Positions 1 to 7,442 of a DNA stretch of 49,347 bases are shown here, in pieces. Each line of letters begins with the position of its first letter. Position 1 is the stretch's first letter. Source of the DNA: Vulcanimicrobiota bacterium (GTDB taxonomy: Bacteria > Vulcanimicrobiota > Xenobia > Xenobiales > JADMJV01); contig JAFKGI010000053.1 of assembly GCA_017307785.1 (NCBI GenBank), positions 1 to 49,347 on the forward strand. Reading direction: 5' to 3'. The position numbers were made by a program, and so were the translations under genes. The notes below the pieces were generated by a model that saw only the letters and a program-made list of their open reading frames with translations, did no database searches and was not told the DNA's origin.

Positions 1-2
1 GC

Positions 3-776
3 ATGTCTCTCTTTTATCAGGAGAAGTTTGACGAGGCTATCCCGGTGCTGGATAAGGCCGTCAAGCAAGAGCCGCAAAACACGCTGGCCATGGCCTACCT
101 GCTCCACTCCTACTATCGCAAGCGCGACATCACCACCATCGTCACCAAAGTCGAGCAAGAAGCCGTGGCCAAGGGCAGCGACCCGGTGGCTCAAGCCCAG
201 CTCGGCATGGCCTACTTCCTCAAAGGCCTGGTGATGCCCAACGTGATGGAAGAGTCCCTCACCGAATTCAAAAATGCCGCCAAGGACGACACCAAGTGCT
301 CGCTGGCCTACACCGGAATGGGCATGGTTTACTTCCAGAAGCGTATGATGCCGCGCGCCAAGGGTTACTTCGTGCGCGCCCTGCGCACCAACCCTCACGA
401 CGTGATGGCTCTGGACCGCCTGGGCAACATTCTGCTGGTGGATGACAAGAAGCCGGATGAAGCCCTGCAGCTTTACCAGCGCATCGTGGACGAGTTGCCC
501 ACCTACCCGGACGGTCACTACTTCGTCGGTTCCGCGCTGTATGACCTGAAGCGTTACGAAGAAGCCGTGCAGCCGCTGCTGCGGGCTCGCGAACTGGATC
601 CCAAGGGCATCACCCAGGGCTTCGACGCGGCCGCCCTGCTCGGTGACTGCTACATGAAGTTGAATCGCCCCACCGAGGCGGTGGCGGCCTTCGAGGCGGC
701 CAAGAAGATTCGCCCCGACAGCCAGTATGTCACGGTGCGCATGGAAAAAGCCAAGTCCAGCAAGCCGAACACCTAG
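3..776 (+). CDS. TPR-repeat protein, 5' end cut by window edge
   Basis: Soluble tetratricopeptide-repeat protein that probably acts as a protein-protein scaffold; its partner cannot be inferred. At least 257 residues are visible, made almost entirely of 34-residue helical pairs with typical TPR spacing (for example near residues 7-35, 85-115, 120-150, 155-185 and 205-240). The first ATG lies two bases inside the window and no ribosome-binding site is visible, so this Met is probably internal and the true N-terminus lies upstream. The stop is followed directly by a bidirectional terminator. Family assignment is confident, function is not. Confidence 0.8.
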   Translation: MSLFYQEKFDEAIPVLDKAVKQEPQNTLAMAYLLHSYYRKRDITTIVTKVEQEAVAKGSDPVAQAQLGMAYFLKGLVMPNVMEESLTEFKNAAKDDTKCSLAYTGMGMVYFQKRMMPRAKGYFVRALRTNPHDVMALDRLGNILLVDDKKPDEALQLYQRIVDELPTYPDGHYFVGSALYDLKRYEEAVQPLLRARELDPKGITQGFDAAALLGDCYMKLNRPTEAVAAFEAAKKIRPDSQYVTVRMEKAKSSKPNT

Positions 777-790
777 GATTCTACTCCATG

Positions 791-828
791 AAAAAAGCCC
801 CCAGCCGTTCAGGCCGGGGGCTTTTTTT
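791..828. terminator. Bidirectional intrinsic terminator
   Basis: A GCCCCC/GGGGGC stem, extended inside by GCC/GGC, is flanked by an A-run on the left and a T-run on the right. It can end the TPR gene on the plus strand and the convergent small gene on the minus strand. Confidence 0.85.
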
Positions 829-830
829 GT

Positions 831-1451
831 TTAGCGCAGGGTAAATTCCATCTCGTTGACCACCCGGCCCAGAGCCGGGTCGTAGCGTTTGCGGACCTGC
901 TCGACCCAGGTCAGGAAGTCTCCGTCGCGATGGTAGCGGGTGATCTGCAGGTTGTAGCCGCAGAACTGTTTGAGCATCTCGTCGTCGTTGAACTCGGTCA
1001 GGCCGACTCCCATATAAGGAGCCAGATCCAGGGCTTCGCCGGCCACTCGCTCCATGCTGAGACGCAGCACCATGCCGTCCAGCGATACCATCAATTCACT
1101 GATGCGCGAGCCCTTCGCCCCCAGGGGCTGCGTCACCACGTGCTTGTTTTCCCATTCGTCAATGAAAACCGAATATTCGATGGTGGACTCGAACCGGCGG
1201 CCCAACTCCACGCTCTGACAGCGCTGCAGGGAGGCATTGTAGGCGGCCTGCAACTCTTGGACGGTCAGAGGGTCTTCTTCCCACTCTTCCTCGTTGACTT
1301 GCGCCGGTTTGATGTCCCGCAGCTTCTTTTCGATTTCCATTTCCCATTTGCGGGCGTCGGCCAACTTGATCTCCTCCTTGGGTTCCGGTGCCTGGTTCGT
1401 TTTCTTCTTCAGATTGACAGAGAATCTAAAGGTCGGTTTAGGCATCTGCAT
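831..1451 (-). CDS. Hypothetical protein, 206 aa
   Basis: Family not recognised. The protein is soluble, with a basic N-terminus, a Lys/Glu-rich predicted helical stretch (residues about 15-65) and a mixed C-terminal domain rich in aromatic and acidic residues. No signal peptide or membrane segment is seen. A longer frame reaches 1586 but would overlap the divergent PilZ gene, so the ATG at 1451 is preferred; a second ATG two codons later (1445) is equally possible. It is divergent from the PilZ gene by about 45 bp, so a shared promoter region and a link to the same process are possible but unproven. Confidence 0.6.
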   Translation of the reverse strand: MQMPKPTFRFSVNLKKKTNQAPEPKEEIKLADARKWEMEIEKKLRDIKPAQVNEEEWEEDPLTVQELQAAYNASLQRCQSVELGRRFESTIEYSVFIDEWENKHVVTQPLGAKGSRISELMVSLDGMVLRLSMERVAGEALDLAPYMGVGLTEFNDDEMLKQFCGYNLQITRYHRDGDFLTWVEQVRKRYDPALGRVVNEMEFTLR

Positions 1452-1494
1452 GGTTTCGCCGCGCGGGGGCGGGATCCTCACGTTGGGCGCGGAA

Positions 1495-2247
1495 ATGACA
1501 GGTCCCATGATCAAGCAACTGCTCAAAGGCTTCCTGAGTCTGGTCCAGCGCCCCACCCCCGATTGGGACTTCGGGGAGCGACGCAAATTGATTCGGATGC
1601 GATCGCACTACAAAACCCAACTGGAGTTGGAGGGCAAGAAGCTGGAGGGGGTCATCACCGACATGGGAGTCGGGGGTCTGCGCCTGAAAGTCTTTCATGC
1701 GCTCAAAGCGGGGCAGATCGTGACCGTGCACAGTCCCTTCAATGAAGTGGGCGAGAACAATGCCCCGGTGGACTGCAAAGTGGTCTGGACGCAGCAACCG
1801 GACAAGAATTTCGTCACCTACGCGGGCCTGGTGTATGCGACCGACCCCAAGAAGATGGGCCGGACCTGGGTCAAGGGCGTCATGAAGCAGCTGGGTTTTC
1901 GCCCTGAGTCCTTGCTCTCCAAGCGTACCTGGGTGCGAGCCGAATGCTTTTTGGAGGGCACCGTCAAGCGCGCCGACAATTCGCGGCACGAAATGCGCAT
2001 TCAGAATTTGGGAGTCGGGGGAGCCCTGTTCGAGTATCGCGACAAGCTGCCCCTGGGGGAAATTACGATTCGGATCGGCCCCTACGACAAGCTGCCGGGC
2101 CTGGACGTGTCAGGAACGCTGGTCAAAGCGCGACCTCAAGGCAAGCACTACCTGTATGGCATGGAGTTCGGCGAAATGAAGCCGGCCCAACTGCGGATGC
2201 TGACGGTTTATCTCAAGACTTTTCTGACTCATACCTGGGAAGTATGA
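1495..2247 (+). CDS. Tandem PilZ-domain protein
   Basis: Likely c-di-GMP receptor. It has two PilZ-like domains. In the first (residues about 28-130), RRKLIRMR is followed by D-MGVGGL, matching the RxxxR and (D/N)xSxxG elements that grip c-di-GMP. In the second (about 140-245), KRTWVRAE is followed by N-LGVGGA. Both keep the arginines and the glycine turn, with Gly replacing the usual Ser. No enzymatic domain or membrane segment is seen, so it would act as a cytoplasmic effector. The start is ATG 1495 or ATG 1507; the upstream part of the open frame is antisense to the neighbour and rejected. Its 3' end overlaps the convergent S51-like gene by 35 bp. Confidence 0.78.
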   Translation: MTGPMIKQLLKGFLSLVQRPTPDWDFGERRKLIRMRSHYKTQLELEGKKLEGVITDMGVGGLRLKVFHALKAGQIVTVHSPFNEVGENNAPVDCKVVWTQQPDKNFVTYAGLVYATDPKKMGRTWVKGVMKQLGFRPESLLSKRTWVRAECFLEGTVKRADNSRHEMRIQNLGVGGALFEYRDKLPLGEITIRIGPYDKLPGLDVSGTLVKARPQGKHYLYGMEFGEMKPAQLRMLTVYLKTFLTHTWEV

Positions 2248-3352
2248 CTTCGCCCGCCCCGTAGCGAGCTTTGTTGCCCTGTCGGTCAAACACGTAGACG
2301 CCGTCGCGAGTCCCCAAGGAAGTGGCTTTCACCTCGGGGGAAAACTCCACTTCCAAAAACGACTCTTGATTCAGCCCCACGCACACGCGATGGCGAAAGC
2401 GATGGGATAAGTAGGTCAGATTGTCGCGATCGTCGGTTTGAATGCGGTCCATGCAATGAGGGAAAAGCTGTAACTCACGGATGAGTCCGAATCCTCGGTC
2501 GTAGAGCTGGAATTCCCGCTCGTGTTCAAAATCGTTGTAAATGATGATGCGCTCGCAGCACATCAGCGAACCGGCCGAAACCGTGTAAAAGGTGGTGCCG
2601 CGCCGCAACGCCTCGAGCAAAGGCTGGCGGAGACGGAAGAAAGTCAGGCAGCGATGCAAGGCTCCCAGATTTCCGCCGAACAAAAAGAGCGAATTGGCCG
2701 AAAGAATGCACTCGCTCAGTTGCTGGCGGATCGAGATCCAGAGGGGATCGTAAGCCAGTCCGGTGTCTTCGGCGAACTGCTCGTCCAGGTCGGTCAGCAG
2801 TTGCACCATGCGGTCGTCATTGGCCTGGAGCAACTGGAGCATTTCTCGAAGCTCGTTGCTGAGAAAGCTCACCAGGCGGCCGCGGCGTCCGGAAAAGAGC
2901 AGGGTGTTGTCGAGAATGTCGGCCAGCGAATCGTTCGGCAGATAGTCGCGCAGATGTTGCAGCGAGCGGCGCAAAGAGGCGCAGAAAAAGCTGTTCTTCT
3001 CGAGATACTGAGAGCGCGCGCCCTCCATCATGGACTCGCACTCTTGCCAGGCGGCGGCCAGGGCCGGACGCTTCTCGAGGAATTCCTGGTAGCGATGATA
3101 GAGGGCTAGATTTTGCACCCTCTGATCATGGCCGGCCTGATAATCGGGCTCGATGCCGATTCCGTAGAGGGCCTTCTTGATGTGGGCTTCCTGATATTCG
3201 TTGTCCGTCCAGCCAGCCGTGACCAGCACCACCTTCTGGGCGCGGACCACGCCTGGATCCGAGTGTCGGGAACTACGGAGCGAGTCGGCGGCTCGCTCGA
3301 CAAAATCGGCCTCGGCCTGGATGTTGCCGTTGAAGATGACGGATCCGCGCAT
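2213..3352 (-). CDS. Peptidase S51-like / class I glutamine amidotransferase-like protein
   Basis: 379 aa, resembling the S51 (dipeptidase E/cyanophycinase) fold. A 'LFLFGGN' stretch (about 220-227) and, about 30 residues later, 'TVSAGSLMCCER' containing the SAGS nucleophile elbow match the glycine-rich strand and Ser elbow of the family. A family enzyme would hydrolyse Asp-X or similar peptides with a Ser-His-Glu triad; the His and Glu are not assigned here. The long helical middle (about 80-215) is atypical and the protein exceeds dipeptidase E (about 230 aa). It is the last gene of a tight minus-strand operon: its ATG follows the PPOX stop after one base. The exact substrate is unknown. 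Confidence 0.55.
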   Translation of the reverse strand: MRGSVIFNGNIQAEADFVERAADSLRSSRHSDPGVVRAQKVVLVTAGWTDNEYQEAHIKKALYGIGIEPDYQAGHDQRVQNLALYHRYQEFLEKRPALAAAWQECESMMEGARSQYLEKNSFFCASLRRSLQHLRDYLPNDSLADILDNTLLFSGRRGRLVSFLSNELREMLQLLQANDDRMVQLLTDLDEQFAEDTGLAYDPLWISIRQQLSECILSANSLFLFGGNLGALHRCLTFFRLRQPLLEALRRGTTFYTVSAGSLMCCERIIIYNDFEHEREFQLYDRGFGLIRELQLFPHCMDRIQTDDRDNLTYLSHRFRHRVCVGLNQESFLEVEFSPEVKATSLGTRDGVYVFDRQGNKARYGAGEVILPRYESEKS

Positions 3353-3353
3353 T

Positions 3354-3755
3354 TCAGCGCTTCCAGCTGCGGATTTTTTCGGGCTTGAGCTCGACGTAGG
3401 CGATGCCGGGGGCGACCGAAGTAGGCGGCTCTTCCCCGCGCGTGTGCGCCAGTTGGGTCTTGATTTTCAAAAGCTCCTCCGGATCTTCAATGACGCGCCC
3501 GAGCCCCTGGAACATGACTCCCTGCACCTGGTCGCGGGCGGGGGCGGCCAACATCAGGGAGATGTTGGGGTTGGCGGCAATGTTCCGGCACTTGGCAGTT
3601 CCGGCCCGGCAGCCGCAATAAAGCACTTCGCCCAGGCGGAAGTAACCGATGGCGACGGTATGGGGAAAGCCTGTTTCATCGATCGAAGTCAATGCGGCCC
3701 AGCCCGGCTTGGCGTCACAAAATTCCCAGATCTCTTCCGCGCTCATGCGTTCCAT
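3354..3755 (-). CDS. Pyridoxamine 5'-phosphate oxidase-family protein (FMN split barrel)
   Basis: 133 aa, the usual length for stand-alone PPOX-fold proteins that bind FMN, F420 or heme. Visible family features are an N-terminal helix followed by 'GWAALTSIDETGFPHTVAIG', a central 'YCGCRAGTAKCRNI..NPNISLML' strand-turn-strand and a C-terminal 'YVELKPEKIRSW'. It may be an oxidoreductase or a cofactor-binding protein; F420 use is possible because the organism makes F420. Its ATG directly abuts the stop codon of the upstream secreted protein with no spacer, implying coupled translation. Confidence 0.75.
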   Translation of the reverse strand: MERMSAEEIWEFCDAKPGWAALTSIDETGFPHTVAIGYFRLGEVLYCGCRAGTAKCRNIAANPNISLMLAAPARDQVQGVMFQGLGRVIEDPEELLKIKTQLAHTRGEEPPTSVAPGIAYVELKPEKIRSWKR

Positions 3756-4415
3756 TCAGAAATGCAGTTCCAGGGAGGCCTCGACTTTGTCCTGCACGGT
3801 GCCTTCGAGCTCGGTGCGGCTGCCGCTGGTGGAAAAGCTGGCGCCGCGCGACAAATTCCACTGGTAGCGGGCCAGCCAGCGGCGTTGCAGATGCTCCGAT
3901 TCGACCACCGCCGTCTCCAGCTGCAGCTGCCCTTTGCCGATGCGTTTGCACAGTCGGGCCAGGTAACCGCGGCTGTCGGTGGTGGTGGTCAACTCGCCGC
4001 GGGCCGACCAGCCCGACAGCTCGGGAGTGGCCACCCAGCCCCGCAGTTGTGGGGTGGACCACTGCTCGCCGGCGTAGTCCCAACGACTGGTCAAACCGGT
4101 CGTCCAGCCATAAAAATCGGGAATGCTGACGGTCACCTGGGCGCGTCGCTGTTCCAGCTCGGTTTGCCAGCTTTGTTCCAGGTCGACTTCCGCTTGCAGA
4201 GGACCCACGAAGTCGCGGCGCATGCCGACTTCCACTTTCTTGTCGTCGAGTCGAGCGCGCCAGTAATTGTCTTCCTGGCTGGCTTCCTTGTAGCAGGCCT
4301 CAATGCGGCCGTGCTGCTCATCCACCGGCTGGGCGTCGATGGTCCAATCCCCCGAAACAATCGGATCGGCGGCGGCGGGCAGTAGCAGCAGCCAGAGCAC
4401 GAACAAGCGTTTCAT
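3756..4415 (-). CDS. Secreted beta-rich protein, unknown function
   Basis: 219 aa starting with a clear Sec signal peptide (MKRLFVLWLLLLPAAA, cleavage near residue 16). The mature part is rich in alternating polar/aromatic strands, with many 'xWxAxxxL'-type stretches, and ends in a hydrophobic-aromatic tail (ELHF). That suggests a beta-barrel or beta-sheet envelope protein, possibly in the outer membrane; this is inference from composition. It is the first gene after the structured leader and terminator at 4453-4658, so its expression, and that of the PPOX and S51-like genes behind it, may be controlled by readthrough. Confidence 0.6.
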   Translation of the reverse strand: MKRLFVLWLLLLPAAADPIVSGDWTIDAQPVDEQHGRIEACYKEASQEDNYWRARLDDKKVEVGMRRDFVGPLQAEVDLEQSWQTELEQRRAQVTVSIPDFYGWTTGLTSRWDYAGEQWSTPQLRGWVATPELSGWSARGELTTTTDSRGYLARLCKRIGKGQLQLETAVVESEHLQRRWLARYQWNLSRGASFSTSGSRTELEGTVQDKVEASLELHF

Positions 4416-4452
4416 CTTTGCACCCTATTCAATCGAGGCTGAAAAACTCCTG

Positions 4453-4481
4453 AAAACACAACAGGCACCCGAAGGTGCCTG
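4453..4481 (-). terminator. Intrinsic terminator with UUCG loop, upstream of the secreted-protein operon
   Basis: On the minus strand an 8-bp stem CAGGCACC/GGTGCCTG is closed by a TTCG tetraloop and followed by TTGTGTTTT. It lies 3' of the importer ATPase gene and 5' of the secreted-protein gene. It therefore either ends the importer operon or acts as an attenuator for the next one. Confidence 0.75.
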
Positions 4482-4658
4482 CAGGCCGGAGGCTAAAGCG
4501 CAAAGGTCAGAAGACCTTTACGCACCCACCCCTCCGGAAGTGGGATGCATACTCGAACTAGGAATGGCACCCACCTCCTCTCCATCGCGATCGTCGCGAT
4601 TAGCGGCCCGCCGAAGCGGACCAACCGGCCTCCTCCCGAAGAAGGCTACCGGCAACTT
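4482..4658 (-). ncRNA. Highly structured leader RNA, class unknown
   Basis: About 175 nt with no gene, folding into successive hairpins on the minus strand. ATCGCGA/TCGCGAT is perfect (4584-4600). GGTCCGC-TTCG-GCGGGCC lies at 4605-4622. A GTGGG-TGC/GCA-TCCCAC stem pairs 4540-4548 with 4567-4574. CCGGAGG/CCTCCGG (4486-4492 with 4531-4537) encloses AAAGGTC-TTCT-GACCTTT. The tetraloops read as stable UUCG only on the minus strand, which fixes the likely orientation. It ends in the terminator at 4453-4481, an aptamer-plus-terminator layout. I could not match it to a known riboswitch class; it may simply be a structured 3' UTR. Confidence 0.55.
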
Positions 4659-5447
4659 TTACAGGGTATCAGAGGATTCAAAATGCGTCAATTTCTTGGG
4701 CCACAAAACTGAATCGCCGTTCTTATCCCGAAAAACCTCCATTTGGACTTGAAAAATCTTCTCAAACTGCGGACTGGCGAAGACCTCCTCCGGGCTTCCC
4801 TTCACCAATAACCGGCCTGCATCCATCACCCACACCTGAGAGCACAGCCGTCGGGCCAGGTTCAAATCATGCAGCACTATGAGCAAACTCTTGCCTTGCT
4901 CTCGTAGTTCCCTGAAGAGCTCCATCAGCTCCAATTGCTGATGGAGATCCATGGCCGAGGTGGGCTCATCCAGCAGCCAGGCTTGCGCGTCCTGGGCCAG
5001 CGCCTGGGCCAGGCGCACGCGCTGAAGTTCGCCGCCCGAGAGTCGGGTGACCACGCGGTCGGCCAGGTGCCCGGCTCCCACTCGCTCCAGGCATTGGTGC
5101 ACCAGTTCCGAGGAGCCACCGCCGCCCCAGCGATCCAGCCGGTGGAACTGCCCCATCATCACCACCTCGGCGGCGCGAAAAGGCTGGTCGAAGCCTAACT
5201 GCTGGGGCAGATAGCTCAAGCGCGAAGCCCGCCAGCCCGCCGGTTGAGCCGAGAGCTCCAGATTTTCGAATTGGACCGAGCCTTGATAGGGCAAGAGTCC
5301 GGCCAGCACTCTCAGCAGGGTGGACTTGCCCGAGCCGTTGGGCCCGATCAACCCGATGGTTTCGCCCGCTTTCCAGCTGCATTCGAGTTGGGAAAGCAGC
5401 TCGGCCCGACCCGGATAAGCAAACGAGAGGTTGCGAATTTCTAGCAC
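4659..5447 (-). CDS. BtuD/FecE-like ABC transporter ATPase
   Basis: ATPase of a cobalamin/iron-chelate class importer, 262 aa. Walker A GPNGSGKST is near residue 38, the Q-loop lies in 'YLPQQLGF', the signature LSGGELQR follows, then Walker B 'AWLLDEPTS' and the H-loop 'VLHD'. The start is a GTG at 5447 that overlaps the permease stop by 7 bp, so translation is coupled; the open frame upstream of it runs inside the permease gene and is rejected. It works with the permease and the lipoprotein encoded just upstream. The substrate (B12, heme or siderophore) cannot be read from this subunit. Confidence 0.9.
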   Translation of the reverse strand: MLEIRNLSFAYPGRAELLSQLECSWKAGETIGLIGPNGSGKSTLLRVLAGLLPYQGSVQFENLELSAQPAGWRASRLSYLPQQLGFDQPFRAAEVVMMGQFHRLDRWGGGGSSELVHQCLERVGAGHLADRVVTRLSGGELQRVRLAQALAQDAQAWLLDEPTSAMDLHQQLELMELFRELREQGKSLLIVLHDLNLARRLCSQVWVMDAGRLLVKGSPEEVFASPQFEKIFQVQMEVFRDKNGDSVLWPKKLTHFESSDTL

Positions 5448-6406
5448 GGGCGCCCTCGTTGCAGCTGCCAGAGAAACCAGGGCGCGCCGATCAGGGCGGT
5501 GACCACACCCACCGGCAGTTCCTGAGGAGCCAGTCGCGTCAACCAGTCGCAGCCCAGCAGAAAGACGCTTCCCCAGACCAGCGCCAGCGGCAAGAGTTTG
5601 CGCATGTCGGGGCCGACCCAGAGGCGGCACAGGTGGGGGATCACCAGCCCCACAAAGCCGACCAGGCCTGAGGAGGCCACGGCCGCCGCCGTCAGCAGCG
5701 TGGCCGCCAGCAAGACCTGGAGTTTGACCCGTTCCACGGCCACGCCGGCTGGCGCCGCCAGATCCTCGCCCAGGCTGAGCAAATTGAGGGGGTAGGCGTT
5801 CCAGAAGAGCAGGCCGACTCCCACAAGGACGGCCGGCGCGCACCAGCCCAACAGCGGCCAGTTGCTGCCCGAGAGGTTGCCCAACAGGAAAAAGACCAGA
5901 CGTCCCAACTCGCGTCCCGCCAGCACCATGAGCAGGCTGACCAGGCTCCCCAGCAGGGTGCTGACCATCACTCCAGCCAGCAGAAAATCTTCCAGTCGCA
6001 CGCCCTGATGGAGCCGGGCCAGGCGGGTCACGAAGAGAACGGCGCCCAGCGCTCCTACAAAGGCGCACACGGGATAAAGGCCATAACTCAGGCCCAGCAC
6101 CACCGCCAGGGCGGTGCCCAGGGAGGCCCCGGCCGAGGTGCCGGTCAGGTAGGGGTCGGCCAGCGGGCTGCGCAGCAGAGACTGAAAGGCGGCGCCGGCC
6201 GTGCTCAGGCAGGCGCCGACCAGGATGGCCTGGAGCAATCGGGGCAGGCGCAATTGCCAGACCACCACGTTTTCGGTGCCTTCACCCGGACCTTGCAACA
6301 AGGTGTGCCAGACCTGACCCAGGGTCAGGTGGTAGGAGCCGGAGCAAAGGCCCAGGGTGGTCAGGGTCAGCAGAGCCAGTAGACCCAGCAGCAGCCACTT
6401 ACGCAC
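5441..6406 (-). CDS. BtuC/FecCD-family ABC permease
   Basis: 321 aa, the standard size for this family, with about ten hydrophobic segments. Family features include 'RLPRLLQAILVGACLSTAGAAFQSLLRSPLADPYLTG' in parts near residues 55-90, the cytoplasmic coupling region containing 'GLVGFVGLVIPHLCR', and a terminal TM hairpin. The start is a GTG at 6406 overlapping the end of the binding-protein gene by 8 bp; a longer open frame upstream lies within that gene. It forms the transmembrane channel that takes substrate from the lipoprotein and is driven by the ATPase. Confidence 0.9.
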   Translation of the reverse strand: MRKWLLLGLLALLTLTTLGLCSGSYHLTLGQVWHTLLQGPGEGTENVVVWQLRLPRLLQAILVGACLSTAGAAFQSLLRSPLADPYLTGTSAGASLGTALAVVLGLSYGLYPVCAFVGALGAVLFVTRLARLHQGVRLEDFLLAGVMVSTLLGSLVSLLMVLAGRELGRLVFFLLGNLSGSNWPLLGWCAPAVLVGVGLLFWNAYPLNLLSLGEDLAAPAGVAVERVKLQVLLAATLLTAAAVASSGLVGFVGLVIPHLCRLWVGPDMRKLLPLALVWGSVFLLGCDWLTRLAPQELPVGVVTALIGAPWFLWQLQRGRPC

Positions 6407-7229
6407 GGGGAACGGGCTGACGCAGCTCCAACCAGTCTTGCATCCGGTGCAGAGCTTCCAATACGCGCGGACCCGGGCGCACCAATAAATCTTCGGAAAT
6501 TTCCAGCACCCGCTGGTTCTGCACGGCCTTGAGGCGCTTCCATCCGGGGGTTTGGGGGAGCGGGTGGGTGAGGACCAAGACCTCAGGATCGATGCGCTGC
6601 AGATCTTCCAGGTCGAGATTCGGATAACCGGTGCGGGTGATGACATTGCGAAACCCGGCCAGTTCCAGAACCTCCGAGCAGTAGGAGTCTTTTCCGGCAG
6701 CGATCAAGGGATCGTTCCAAATTTCGATCAGTGCCTGGGGGTGGTAGCTCATCTTCTCTCGGCGCTGCTTGCACAGGTCCAGTTCCTGGCGGAGTTTGGT
6801 CACCAGTTGAGCAGCCTGCTCGGATTTGCCGACTTTGGCTCCCAGCCGCGTGATGGAGTCCAACATCTGCGGAATGGTCTGGGTCGAGAGTGGCTCCAGG
6901 TGCAGGCCCAGTTTCTGCAGTTGGGCCAGCTGCTGGCGGTTGAGCATCGGGTCGTAGACGACCAGGTCAGGATGCAGCTGCAGCAGGGCTTCGTAGTTGA
7001 GCTGCAGGTCGCCGATTTTCGGTAGCCGATCGACTTCGGGGGGGAAGTGGTCGTTGCCGGTGACGCCCACCACCTGCGGCCCGGCCTCGAGGGCGAAAAG
7101 AATTTCCGTGAGATTGGGGGTCAGGCTGACGACCCTGGGCTGAGCAGACGGAGTGACCGACCGCTCGGGAGCGGATTGGCAACCGGAGAGGCCCACGCTC
7201 AGGATCAAGGCGCCGAGAGTCGTTTTCAA
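6399..7229 (-). CDS. BtuF-like metal-chelate binding lipoprotein
   Basis: Periplasmic substrate-binding protein of the adjacent importer, 276 aa. The signal peptide ends in lipobox LSGC (Cys about residue 17), so it should be lipidated; lgt lies at 18.9 kb. The cluster-A8 fold shows as 'RVVSLTPNLTEILFAL', then 'VGVTGNDHFPPEV..LPKIGD' and 'DLVVYDP', typical of BtuF and the vitamin B12/hemin receptors. The start is TTG at 7229, the only start in frame near the signal peptide. It begins 40 bp after the stop of the 29-aa peptide gene. BtuF or HmuT is equally likely. Confidence 0.85.
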   Translation of the reverse strand: MKTTLGALILSVGLSGCQSAPERSVTPSAQPRVVSLTPNLTEILFALEAGPQVVGVTGNDHFPPEVDRLPKIGDLQLNYEALLQLHPDLVVYDPMLNRQQLAQLQKLGLHLEPLSTQTIPQMLDSITRLGAKVGKSEQAAQLVTKLRQELDLCKQRREKMSYHPQALIEIWNDPLIAAGKDSYCSEVLELAGFRNVITRTGYPNLDLEDLQRIDPEVLVLTHPLPQTPGWKRLKAVQNQRVLEISEDLLVRPGPRVLEALHRMQDWLELRQPVPRA

Positions 7230-7269
7230 AGCGGTGACAGCTTCTTTCCCCTGTCAGGAGGTCCCTGGT

Positions 7270-7359
7270 TTAGAGAAGGACCAGACGGTCGGCGCTCAGG
7301 CCGTCCTGAGGGAGGTCGATGATGTTCCAGATCCAGTGAATGTTCTGTTCGTTCTGCAT
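7270..7359 (-). CDS. 29-aa HWIW peptide, copy 1
   Basis: A 29-residue peptide with core HWIWNIIDLP at residues 8-17 and a hydrophobic end RLVLL. It is paralogous to the peptide at 8489-8578, which has the same length, the same core and a similar hydrophobic tail. A GAGG Shine-Dalgarno lies 8 nt before the ATG. It sits 83 bp after the SGNH hydrolase and 40 bp before the importer lipoprotein. No signal peptide is present. Translation is supported by a good ribosome-binding site and by sequence conservation between two independent copies. The function is unknown; a precursor peptide, signalling peptide or small membrane-surface partner are possibilities. Confidence 0.7.
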   Translation of the reverse strand: MQNEQNIHWIWNIIDLPQDGLSADRLVLL

Positions 7360-7442
7360 TGGCTTGTCCTCGTTTCTAATCTTCCGATGACCCAAGAATA
7401 CAGGTCGGCTTTCTACGAAAGTACTACGGAGCGCCGGAAATG

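Noticed and set aside
4482..4658. Identification of the leader as a c-di-GMP-I riboswitch
   Set aside because: A short AGCCTCCGGCCT stretch resembles the end of that class, but the preceding conserved core is missing and the stretch pairs inside a different long stem.
4482..4658. Cobalamin riboswitch
   Set aside because: It lies downstream, not upstream, of the importer genes and the B12-box sequence is absent.
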